DNA from: Alloascoidea africana
Taxonomy: Eukaryota; Ascomycota; Alloascoideomycetes; Alloascoideales; Alloascoideaceae
DNA: 64,000 nt
Reading direction: 5' to 3'
Assembly: GCA_030581615.1 (NCBI GenBank)
Contig: JAKTTT010000001.1
Span: 868,001 to 932,000, forward strand
The notes under the pieces were generated by a model. It did not search any database, was not told where the DNA came from, and worked only from the letters and a program-made list of their open reading frames with translations. Below, piece by piece: positions 55,465-64,000 of the stretch. Both the position numbers and the translations under genes were made by a program. Within the stretch, counting starts at the first letter, position 1; each line of letters starts with the position of its first letter.

Positions 55465-58400
55465 TGTTATTGCTTTTAGGTATAGCGGGATAAATGTAAG
55501 AGCCGTTTGCTTGGATAAAAAGTAGATTCAGAAGTAAAATTAGAAGCTGATGATGATGAGAGAGGAACTGAGGATTTGTGACTCTTTAAATATTGTTCTC
55601 AATGTATTCAACGTACTGATTGGGATATTGCAATATCAGAGATAAATTGAAAAATAAATAGACTTAACAGGGAAACTGAGAAAAGCAAATATACTCAGTA
55701 AACTAGATTGAGTCTTAACAAAGTGACTACAAAACCTCACGCTAAGATGCGAGAGACAGAATGTAAAGAAACTTTGGACCCTTTAGGGATCTAACTTGTA
55801 ATTTCCGTTTGCTTGTGGAGATGGCGTTTTGGAATAGAATTAAAGTGATAATTGCATCTGAATTTTGTCAATTGTCTCTTGTAAATCAATCTTCATAATC
55901 TATGTATATTGTAATCCAAAACGAAATCAGTCTCTTTTATTTTGGGAAAACATTTCAAACCAACATCAAAAAAGAAAAATTCAAAAGGGTATGCAATGCT
56001 TTTGACTATCGGTATTGGATACTAAAAATGAAAAGCGAGCTTGAGCCGAGTTCGCTAATTTTTTCTTTTAATCTTCTAAAAGTTATTGCTACAGCCCTGG
56101 ACAGCCTTGATCTTGATCTGAAACCCCATGCGCTGAGCAGATCCATAGACACACCTCTTGTAGTTTTCGAACGTAGAGACTCTGCTTCTCTCAAAATTGA
56201 CTAGCACCTAATTTAACTCTTCTTTGAAAATAAACGGGAACATAGATAAAGCAAAAATAGGCGATGTTCAACTTTTCTTTTCCTTGAACACTAACAAGAT
56301 AAAGTTTAGGGGTCAATAGTTTGTGGGGAAGAGCTGTTAGCTCGAGAATGTCAAAAAGCCGTCATTCTTACCCAACAAAGCTCATTTATTGAAATTATTG
56401 GCTGTTACTAAGTACTTAACTGGCCTAGAGCTTGCTCTAAAAACTTATTAAAACATTGAAAAAGAAGTAGGGGACACAAAAAAGAATGCAGACAACGCAG
56501 ATTAGGTGACTGATTCCTACCCGTAATTGGTTGAAGTGTCAGTTCCGGCCAACTTAGTTCCAGATTCAAGAAGACCCTGCCTAAAAGATCTGACAAAAGC
56601 AGATTGTCTTAGATTGTCTGCTGTCTTCTAAATGAGAAACATGTAATCTTAAGCGGTATGAAATTTCAGTCTATTCTAAGTTCCTAGTCTTCGATGCGTT
56701 TTCCATTTTTGTGAGAGCTAAACAAAAGAACTGAAATACTCGAGTAATCTACTATTAAGGGAATTTGAAGCGCTCCCTTATTGGCCAAAAGCACCGTGAT
56801 TCTTGAATTCTTCACTGCTCAAGAGAGAAACCGCTTATTTAACTTGGTTTAAAGACTCAAAGCAGCAGGTCAGTCCTTGGCGGAAACGATGAAGATTACA
56901 CTTACTTCCCCATGCTCCTAGCGAAGCTTCCAACTAGCCAATCAAGAATTTAGATGATCATCGCATGTGTTGCTGAAAAATTAAAAGGAGAGATTTCTAA
57001 GGTCCTTGTCCCCTGTCCTGCTGATTCTAATGTCTCTTCAAAGCGTAAAAAGTTATTAGGCTTTGCTGCTCCAAGTTTTGAGCTAGGAATCTTTTTTCTT
57101 ATAATTTGTATCTGCCTTCCATTTTTGTCTAGATTGTGAGAATAACAGCCAATTGATTACGCTACCCCCGGGTTTCCTAAGTTAATTTGGGAATGAAGCA
57201 GCTGGCGTGGTTATTTATAAACTGGATATGAAAGTTATTAATCACTTTCTGTCAAGTTAATAGCCATCCAAGCTATCATCATTTGGACAGTTTTAGTTCA
57301 TTGTGTGATTTTTACAATACATGACTCGCCAGTTGTTTTAATAGAGCACACAAAGCGTTAAAGGTCGGCCTGCAAACATGTTCCTTTTTTGCTTTTTTCG
57401 AACATCGAAGGCCGAACTTATTACTGAATATGATACTCTCCTAAACGTCTTTTCTTTTTGTGAACACTTTACCCATTACAGAACGCAAGGCTTTTAGTGT
57501 GACCTATATGTGGAAACACTCTATAAAGTATTTGCAATGAATGACAGTTACATATCTGGCAAGCTAAAGACAGATTTCCTGAGTTTCAAAGTTAAATTGC
57601 TAGTACAATAATTTGAAGCGATTTGATTGCCCCTGCTTTTTCGTTTCATTTTTAAAGTACGTCTTTTATTTATGAATAGCATTCAGATACAGGATTTGGT
57701 TAACCTTCTTAGGCTTTGGAGATAGATCGATTGAAACGCGTCAAGTTAAATAACAGACTATGGACATTTTCTTTTTGAATTGGCATTTAAGTTTTGACGA
57801 ATTCTAGTTGTTGTCATTTGTATTCAGATTTTCTTTTTCTGGAAACTTTTAGACACAAATCGTTTTCGTCCAATGATAGGCCAGGTTGGGTTTATACCCC
57901 TTTTTTTCTTTTGTACCTGTAGTTTCTACTAAAAAAAGTATGGTTAGCCTTCTCTATTGACGAAATTCCAATTTGCAACGAATTTACTCCATGTTTCCAG
58001 AAAACAAGTTTGTGTTCTAGTGCGAACTAAAAACGCAGCAATTGCATTACTCTCAATCTTCTCCGTGTTCAACTAAATAGGCACAGGCAGATATTGCTAG
58101 AGCACACCGATCATTCACAATAAACATCATAATTGACGAATGCTCCACATGAAAATGTGGAGATGAGAAACTATAATAGGCTGAGTGGACTAGTAATTGT
58201 ATGCTTGAGAGCGAACAAAGTCCTGGCAGAATGATATTAACATGCACACTTGGCCTTTTCAGATTATCAAGAGTTTATCGATCTAAGACCCAAAATTCGA
58301 AGAAATTATTTAGGACTGCGTTAATTGGAAGATGAATTATGTTTTTATGTTATTGGACCATGTAAAACGTAGTTTATCTGGCTGTGGCACCTCCTCCGGT

Positions 58401-59010
58401 AGCGCTCTCTAATTGGCCGTTGTGATAGAACTACGTCCAAGAAAGAATTACTGTGTAGCATAGTGTCTTTGGCTGGTCAGAAAAAGAGCCGCAATTGATA
58501 ATTCAGAGCAATCTCTACAATAAGAGTTTATCTTTGCCTTATCAAGGCCTTCTCGTCCCTCCGGCGCTTTCAATGTGATTAATTGTGGTCTTTAATCACC
58601 AATCTTCGGAATATGAACTTTGCTCGGCCAGCAGTATGTTATCAAAACACCGAATCCAATTTAGACCAGAATAATTATTAGTACTTTTCAGTACACCTTA
58701 TAGCTCAAGAGCACGGGGGATTTCACTTTGTGAAGCGTTCGAGAAAGAGCTTGGTCTCAACACTAGAAAACCTGAGAGAAAACAGTTGTGCATAGAGATG
58801 GTAATAAACTTGAACATGACATACCTTTTTGCTATACAGTAAAATCTAATTAAAACCATTTAGAATGCTATCGAAATAAAAATTATGGTTAGTTTGAGAC
58901 TACCGCAATGGACTGATCGTATATCAGAGCAAGTCTCATGAAATCGAATTCACAACTTTGACATTCGAATGAATCACATATATCAAAGTTAGAAATGCAC
59001 CGATTTGATT
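55465..59010. other. Gene-poor region upstream of the secreted-protein gene
   Basis: 3.5 kb of AT-rich sequence with no supported gene. The part next to 55464 contains the promoter of the secreted-protein gene, including an AT-rich TATA-like element (about 55587-55594). Frames of up to 100 codons lack recognisable content. Confidence 0.45.
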
Positions 59011-59443
59011 TCTAATAAAAGAAATGACAGAAAAACAAGTAAATAATATTCAAAAGACTTGAAAATGCTTGGTTAATCACATATGCTACTTGGTCGGAGC
59101 CCTTCTTTTTATCCATGGAAATGGTATCTATTGTTCTTAACCTGAAAAGACAAGTTCATTTTTGAGTGGCAAATTTCAAATGAATGGTTATTTGTCAAGC
59201 CCAGAGCTGTTCTGTCTTTTGCAAGCGTACTAATAATACTATTTCTTGCCTGCTAAATCTGCTATTATTTTGACTTCTAATACAAGAAATGACAGAAAAA
59301 CAAGCAGGCAAGAAATAGCATGAAAAGTACGTTTACAAAAGACAGAATAGCTCTGGAGTTGAAAAATAACCAATCTTTTGAAATTTGCCACTCAAAAATG
59401 AACTTGACTTTTCAGGTTAAGAACAATAGATATCATTTCCATG
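59011..59443. repeat. Compound direct plus inverted repeat next to the cyclin pseudogene
   Basis: Inverted repeat: arms 59114-59254 and 59303-59443 (141 bp each, clearly homologous with scattered mismatches), spacer 48 bp. Direct repeat: 59011-59039 is repeated at 59276-59304 with one mismatch in 29 bp, so the second copy spans the spacer and the start of the right arm. The right arm ends exactly where the broken cyclin reading frame begins (ATG at 59441), so the arms probably represent the 5' flank of the ancestral cyclin gene. Confidence 0.85.
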
Positions 59444-60110
59444 TATAATGATGATGATACTGAGATTGATGATCAAGAAGATGTTAAATATGTTACAGGC
59501 GGAAGTGAAATCGAGCTGAGAATAGAAAAGCAACAGTAGAAGAGGATGCCGCATTAGAAGAGCTTTCAATTCTCTCTATAAAGAAACCGGTCAATTTTAC
59601 ATATCCTGTTTCATCTAATTCTATCCCAAAGGAACTAGAGGCTGCAAGCAAGAAATTTTCACGAGAAGAAGGTGATTTGGATTTGAATGATGAGGATACC
59701 TATGATATCGCTGTGGTTGCCGAATATAGCGCAGAAATCTTCTTGTATATGCGAAAACTTGAAGACAAGATGCGCCCAGACTCTGATTACATGGTCCTGC
59801 AAGATGAGCTAGAGTGGGATATGAGATCAATACTGATAAATTGGCTTGTTCAAGTCCATTCAAGGTTCAGTCTGTTACTAGAGACGCTTTTCCTTACTGT
59901 TAATTGCATAGATCGTTTTCTTTCGAGTAGATCTGTTTCTCGCAGCAAACTTAGGCTGGCGGGAATCGTGGCGCTGTTTATGGCAGAAAAATATGAAGAA
60001 ATCAATTGTCCTTCATGTTCTTCTGAACCAGCGGTAGACTATTTTCATTGCTTACGTGTTTCTTGATATGTTGATAAGGGTGCTGGATGTTTGGCAGAGT
60101 GTTAGAGGTA
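59441..60110 (+). pseudogene. Broken B-type cyclin copy
   Basis: The piece between about 59677 and 60010 encodes a convincing cyclin box N-terminal half: IFLYMRKLEDKMRPDSDYM, then MRSILINWLVQVHSRF, LETLFLTVNCIDRFLS and ALFMAEKYEEINCPS. These are B-type (Clb) signatures. The acidic N-terminal lead-in starting at the ATG at 59441 is in the same frame family but interrupted by a stop and a frame change near 59540. After EEINCPS the similarity breaks, then a short stretch in another frame (near 60066-60085, reading MLIRVLDVW) matches the next cyclin helix. The second cyclin fold is missing. Some conserved positions are changed (LLLET for LLPET). It is most likely a truncated duplicate of a functional mitotic cyclin elsewhere. 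Expression of the ~129-codon remnant from 59677 cannot be excluded. Confidence 0.8.
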
Positions 60111-60830
60111 GATCAACAAAACAAACACAAACACAAATTTCCAAACAAGGATTTTCCTAGAATGACAGAGCAGATCTGAAGACCTTCTAAAATATTGAGT
60201 TTTAGGTGTTGTTAGATTGCTAGGAGAGAAACTAGGATATTTACCTCTATTACATGAGAATATGTGTTATCTGGACCGAGATATACTTATTTAAAGGAAG
60301 AGGTTGGGCGGAGTTGGAAGAGTGGCTTCTTGATGACTACGTTTTCTATTCTACGATAAACATAAAGGAGAATAGCTGATCTTTTACAGCAGAGATTTCT
60401 AATTCATGCGAATCTTAGTCTCTTGAATCACTTTAGTCTCTTGTGCAGGGACTGTTTTGTGTGGAAATTTGTTTGACTTTCTCCTGAAACCCTATTCTGA
60501 TCGGCGCGTGTGTTTCCCCAGGAACCCGCTCTACAGAGACATTTGGTTCTCTCTGGTTCATAACCAAGTCCAACTGGTGTTAGACGAAAAATATTGGTTA
60601 ATTTGATCTGTTGGGACTTTTTTCCCAAATGAGTTTTAACGATTTTGGATCATACAGAATAGGCACATGCAAGTAAATTACCTCAACATCCGTTCACCCC
60701 TTCGACCTTTTTGACCAAGTCATTAACTGTTCGCGTTGCACAAAGGATTCTGCCTTAACTAAACCAGTCTTGATAACTTCAAAGCATCATCCAGGGCCCA
60801 GAATTCAGACTGCTGGTTTAAAAGATTGGA
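60111..60830. other. Intergenic region before the PDI-like gene
   Basis: 720 bp without a supported gene. The stretch 60291-60343 resembles 6104-6162 (see findings). A 66-codon minus-strand frame at 60428-60628 was considered and rejected. Confidence 0.45.
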
Positions 60831-62135
60831 ATGCTTTCACTTATATCTCTATTTACTGTTGCAAATGCCCTGGTCGCACTGGCTGCGCCACCTTTAACAA
60901 AGGAAGACACAAACGATGTGGCAGATATCATAGACGAGCCACGGGAGTTGACAGCAACAGACTTTTTCAGTACTATAGGTTCTCACGACGGCCTTACTGC
61001 GGTCAAATTTTTTTCGCCTTATTGTCATGGATGTCTGAAATTTGCTCCTGATTGGATATTACTAAATAAAACCTTCAACAGCGAGCCAGAGTTTTCAAAC
61101 TACAACTATAATTTCTTTTCAGTAAACTGTGTCGAGCAGGCAGATTTCTGTTCAGACCTGGGAATACAAGGTGTTCCAGCTATCCGCATTTTTTCTGCTT
61201 CGGAGAATACATTATTAACTGAATCTGATGAGTACTCACGAGACAATATTAAGAGTATTGCCAACTACACCGAAAAGGAGCGCACTTATGAGCAGGTGAT
61301 GGCATTTCTGGTTGACGGAGGTACCCAGTATCTCTTGGACGGAACAGCCGATTATGTGAAGCCTTCAGTTTCAATACCGGGTACTATTGAAAGTTACGAT
61401 GACGATGAGACCGACAAGGATGTAGATAGCTCTGACTCTGAATTCATCCAGAAAGGGAGAACAGCGAACCCCAGATACCACAAAGGCGTCACGGATGAAC
61501 AGGCTCAGAACGCTCTTGACGCCGATGACGATGCGTCTTTAACTATGAAAGACTTTTACGGTACTATTCGATCGAAAGGCATTCATTTCGTCAAGTTCTT
61601 CTCGCCGTTTTGTATCCATTGCACCCAGTTTGCCCCAGTATGGGCAGAAGCAAGACATACTTTGATGGACGGCGAGGGCAGCAAATACTCTTTACAGCTT
61701 CATAATGTAAACTGCAATGATAACGGTGAGCTGTGTCTAAAGGAGGAGATAGAGTATTATCCAGCAGTCCGAGTGTACGCTTATAACGACACACTCCAAG
61801 ATGTTTCCGTTATAACGGAATTCAGAGAGTACCACAGAACTATTGAAAATGTTCTTGAATTCGCACTTGCGGTTGGAAGCCGGTATACCACTGGGAGACC
61901 AGTGAATTTCACAAACATGGATGAGCTTCATGGAGTTGTGAATAGTGGTCGCTCTATTCATCTTCCCTCCAGGGAGAGTTTTGTCAAGTTTGTTATATTT
62001 TGTGTGATTCTCTATGTATTGGTGAGCCTTTACAAGAGACTCAAGCTCAAACGGGACGTTGGACGGAAGCAGCTTAAAGACATCCTGCCCCAGCACACTC
62101 GCCCGCTAATGGGCGGCGCGGAGAAGTTCGACTGA
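60831..62135 (+). CDS. ER membrane PDI-like protein with two thioredoxin domains (Eps1-like)
   Basis: 434 residues, no intron. Signal peptide at residues 1-~19 (MLSLISLFTVANALVALAAP). Thioredoxin domain 1 has active site CHGC (65-68) in FFSPYCHGCLKFAPDW; domain 2 has CIHC (261-264) in FFSPFCIHCTQFAPVW. An acidic linker (about 185-235) separates them. One membrane helix near residues 380-400 (KFVIFCVILYVLVSLY) is followed by a basic ~35-residue cytosolic tail; there is no HDEL. The layout, lumenal thioredoxin folds plus a C-terminal helix, is that of yeast Eps1, an ER oxidoreductase in quality control of membrane proteins such as Pma1; Eps1 is longer. It could also be a lineage-specific transmembrane PDI (TMX-like). 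Several N-x-S/T sites lie in the lumenal part. BIO2 follows in the same direction. Confidence 0.75.
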   Translation: MLSLISLFTVANALVALAAPPLTKEDTNDVADIIDEPRELTATDFFSTIGSHDGLTAVKFFSPYCHGCLKFAPDWILLNKTFNSEPEFSNYNYNFFSVNCVEQADFCSDLGIQGVPAIRIFSASENTLLTESDEYSRDNIKSIANYTEKERTYEQVMAFLVDGGTQYLLDGTADYVKPSVSIPGTIESYDDDETDKDVDSSDSEFIQKGRTANPRYHKGVTDEQAQNALDADDDASLTMKDFYGTIRSKGIHFVKFFSPFCIHCTQFAPVWAEARHTLMDGEGSKYSLQLHNVNCNDNGELCLKEEIEYYPAVRVYAYNDTLQDVSVITEFREYHRTIENVLEFALAVGSRYTTGRPVNFTNMDELHGVVNSGRSIHLPSRESFVKFVIFCVILYVLVSLYKRLKLKRDVGRKQLKDILPQHTRPLMGGAEKFD

Positions 62136-62217
62136 GCTCCAGTGCCAAAGGGAGAGAAAGAGAGACATTGAGCTTCATCTGGCAAATGGCGGCAAAGAGG
62201 TTAATTCAAAGCTGCGG

Positions 62218-62360
62218 GTCACGTGCTGACTCGACTCGTAGTCAGATGAGTCAGGCGAGTCAGGCGAGTCATTCCTTTGAGTCGCCCACCAATCAGAAGT
62301 TCATAGAGTTTAATACTGATCGACAATCTCCTCGAGTAATTGGATAAAAAGGGACGCTTC
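62218..62360 (+). promoter_or_regulatory. BIO2 promoter: Cbf1-type and clustered Gcn4-type sites
   Basis: GTCACGTG at 62218-62225 is immediately followed by a cluster of bZIP-like sites: TGACTC at 62227-62232, a perfect TGAGTCA at 62247-62253, CGAGTCA at 62256-62262 and 62265-62271, and TGAGTCG at 62278-62284. A CCAAT box lies at 62289-62293 and a TATA-like GATAAAAAG at about 62342-62350, ~65 bp before the ATG. The motif matches are seen directly; binding by Cbf1, Gcn4 and Hap factors is inference from known yeast motifs. Confidence 0.65.
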
Positions 62361-62415
62361 CACCCCCCTGTATTAGTCTTTTCTATTATCACTCCACACC
62401 CTCTCCAACTTTAGA

Positions 62416-63690
62416 ATGCTTTCAGTAGTCGCTAAACGATCAGCGTCGTTCGCAAAGGTCTCGTTGCACCAGAATGCCTCTTGCTTAATTGTTGGGAAGA
62501 GATTTCTCGCAACATGGACAGCTCATACATTCACTAAAGATTCTGCTTCGCCGTCTCCAGTTTCATCAGGAACTCCTCCTCCCATTTCACCGAATTCTCA
62601 TCCCTACAGAAACCAAGAAAAGGAATCCCTGGCGAGAAGGATTGAGCTCATGACAGAGGATCCATTGCGCTACGCTCTTTCACAAACAGAGGCAGTAAAC
62701 ACCTGGACGAGAGAGCAACTCAGAAAGATTTACCATACTCCTTTAATGAATCTGATCTACTCTGCGCAAACAGTGCATCAGCGATTTCATGATCCAACAG
62801 AAGTCCAGCTTTGCACATTGCTGAGCATCAAGACTGGTGGATGCACTGAAGATTGCAAGTATTGCTCACAGTCAAGCCGTAACAACACTGGATTGAAAGC
62901 AGAAAAGATGATTAGTGTTGAAGAGGTTGTTGATGCTGCAAGAGAGGCTAAATTGAACGGTAGTACCCGATTTTGTATGGGAGCCGCCTGGAGAGATATG
63001 AAGGGCCGAAAGAGTGGTCTCAAGAAGATTTCAAAAATGGTGGAAGAGGTAAACTCAATGGGTATGGAATCTTGTGTCACACTGGGCATGATTAACAAGG
63101 AGCAGGCCAAAGTTTTGAAAGATGCTGGTCTTACTGCTTATAACCATAACATTGACACTTCAAGGGAGCATTACCCGAAAGTTATTACTACACGGTCTTA
63201 CGATGAACGGTTACAAACAATCAGAAACGTGCAGGATTCGGGGATCAAAGTTTGTAGCGGAGGAATCTTGGGTCTTGGAGAGACAGAGGAGGATCACATT
63301 GGGTTCCTACTCACTCTTGCGACTTTACCCCAGCATCCCGAGAGTTTGCCCATCAACAGATTGGTTGCAATCAAGGGCACACCATTGGGCGACGAGGGGA
63401 CCGACAAGAAGCTTACTTTTGACGAAATTTTGAGAACTATTGCCACTGCTCGATTGGTCATGCCCAACAGTATTATTCGATTGGCTGCGGGAAGATACAC
63501 CATGAAGGAAGCAGAACAGGCGATGTGTTACATGGCAGGTGTAAACGCCATTTTTACAGGGAAAAGAATGTTGACTACAATGTGTAGCGGCTGGCCGGAT
63601 GACATTGCTATGCTGAAGAGATGGGGACTAAAACCTATGAAGAGTTTTGGCAAGACTGAAAAGAAACCAGTCGCGGTAGCTCACTATTAG
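62416..63690 (+). CDS. BIO2: Biotin synthase, mitochondrial
   Basis: 424 residues, no intron. Bio2 is a radical-SAM enzyme that inserts sulfur into dethiobiotin, the last step of biotin synthesis, in mitochondria. Residues 1-~35 are a Ser/Arg/Lys-rich presequence (MLSVVAKRSASFAKVSLHQN). The radical-SAM cluster motif CTEDCKYC is at residues 143-150. Further family signatures are YNHNIDTSREHY, GGILGLGETEEDH, INRLVAIKGTPL, IRLAAGRYTMKE (with the conserved Arg ligand of the second cluster) and MLTTMCSGW. Conserved leucines in VTLGM and MLKRWGL are encoded by CTG, which argues against CTG-to-Ser reassignment. The upstream motif cluster is listed separately. Confidence 0.96.
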   Translation: MLSVVAKRSASFAKVSLHQNASCLIVGKRFLATWTAHTFTKDSASPSPVSSGTPPPISPNSHPYRNQEKESLARRIELMTEDPLRYALSQTEAVNTWTREQLRKIYHTPLMNLIYSAQTVHQRFHDPTEVQLCTLLSIKTGGCTEDCKYCSQSSRNNTGLKAEKMISVEEVVDAAREAKLNGSTRFCMGAAWRDMKGRKSGLKKISKMVEEVNSMGMESCVTLGMINKEQAKVLKDAGLTAYNHNIDTSREHYPKVITTRSYDERLQTIRNVQDSGIKVCSGGILGLGETEEDHIGFLLTLATLPQHPESLPINRLVAIKGTPLGDEGTDKKLTFDEILRTIATARLVMPNSIIRLAAGRYTMKEAEQAMCYMAGVNAIFTGKRMLTTMCSGWPDDIAMLKRWGLKPMKSFGKTEKKPVAVAHY

Positions 63691-64000
63691 CAGATTCTAG
63701 TATGGTAACCAAAATCTATATGAAGTCACGCAATACTTTGATCATTAGAGAATTGAAATAGTTTTCCTTCTTTTTTCTTTAGTTCATCAGTTTCTTTATT
63801 CTTTCTTTGTGACTTTGTTAAAAAAAGCGCACCCAGAAAAATACAAATGCTACCAACACAAAAACAAGTAGCCATGCTTTACATCCAATCCCAGACTTTT
63901 GGCTCATTATCATCATTCTTTTGTATGTGGACTTTAGTCTCACTCGAGCCGAATCAAAGTTTGATTCCTATGAACAATAGAACGTTAGAAGACCCTATTA
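63691..64000. other. 3' region of BIO2 to the window edge
   Basis: 310 bp, T-rich just after the stop (about 63764-63815), consistent with a yeast 3' UTR/poly(A) region. No further gene is visible before the edge. Confidence 0.5.

Noticed and set aside
60428-60628. 66-residue minus-strand frame with an Arg/Gly/Cys-rich middle
   Set aside because: Looked at for similarity to intron-encoded or tRNA-like sequence; nothing definite, and no conserved motif found.

Overview
This window is nuclear DNA from a yeast, most likely an early-diverging budding yeast (Saccharomycotina). Evidence: the genes are typical yeast genes (THI80, LSC1, SFL1-like, ECM29, NOP6, MOH1, ANP1, BIO2). Introns are short (57-142 nt in the genes solved here), with GTATGT/GTAAGT-like donors and a CTAAC-like branch site near a YAG acceptor. 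Several genes absent from Saccharomyces cerevisiae are present: TRAPPC11, SNRNP27, RAC1 and a small complex I subunit. CTG falls at conserved leucine positions in BIO2, so the standard nuclear code fits. The species cannot be named from the sequence alone.

Layout. 1-590 is the 5' part of an unrecognised gene running off the left edge. 591-7397 is gene-poor and holds two decayed Crypton/Ndc10-type tyrosine-recombinase fragments in a head-to-head palindrome (3915-4535). 7398-9606 carries THI80 and LSC1, convergent. 9607-29334 is a 19.7-kb stretch with one supported gene, the HSF-type repressor SFL1 (three exons). 29335-45495 is gene-dense: TRAPPC11 (four exons), ECM29, SNRNP27, NOP6, RAC1, a 77-residue complex I subunit, mitochondrial uL22 and MOH1. 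46582-54353 holds a 1777-residue mucin-like membrane protein and, divergent from it, the Golgi mannosyltransferase ANP1. 54985-55464 encodes a small cysteine-free secreted protein. 55465-60830 is again gene-poor, with a compound direct/inverted repeat fused to a broken B-type cyclin copy. 60831-63690 carries an ER membrane PDI-like protein and BIO2.

Themes. Mitochondrial functions recur (LSC1, the complex I subunit, uL22m, BIO2), as do secretory and cell-surface functions (TRAPPC11, ANP1, the PDI-like protein, the mucin-like protein, the secreted protein), but there is no sign of a co-regulated cluster. The parts most worth a second look are the two palindromes, each tied to a decayed gene copy, the long gene-free flanks of SFL1, the very tight SNRNP27-ECM29 junction, the Gcn4/Cbf1-like motif cluster before BIO2, and the two unrecognised surface/secreted proteins. 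No tRNA, rRNA or CRISPR array was found by eye.
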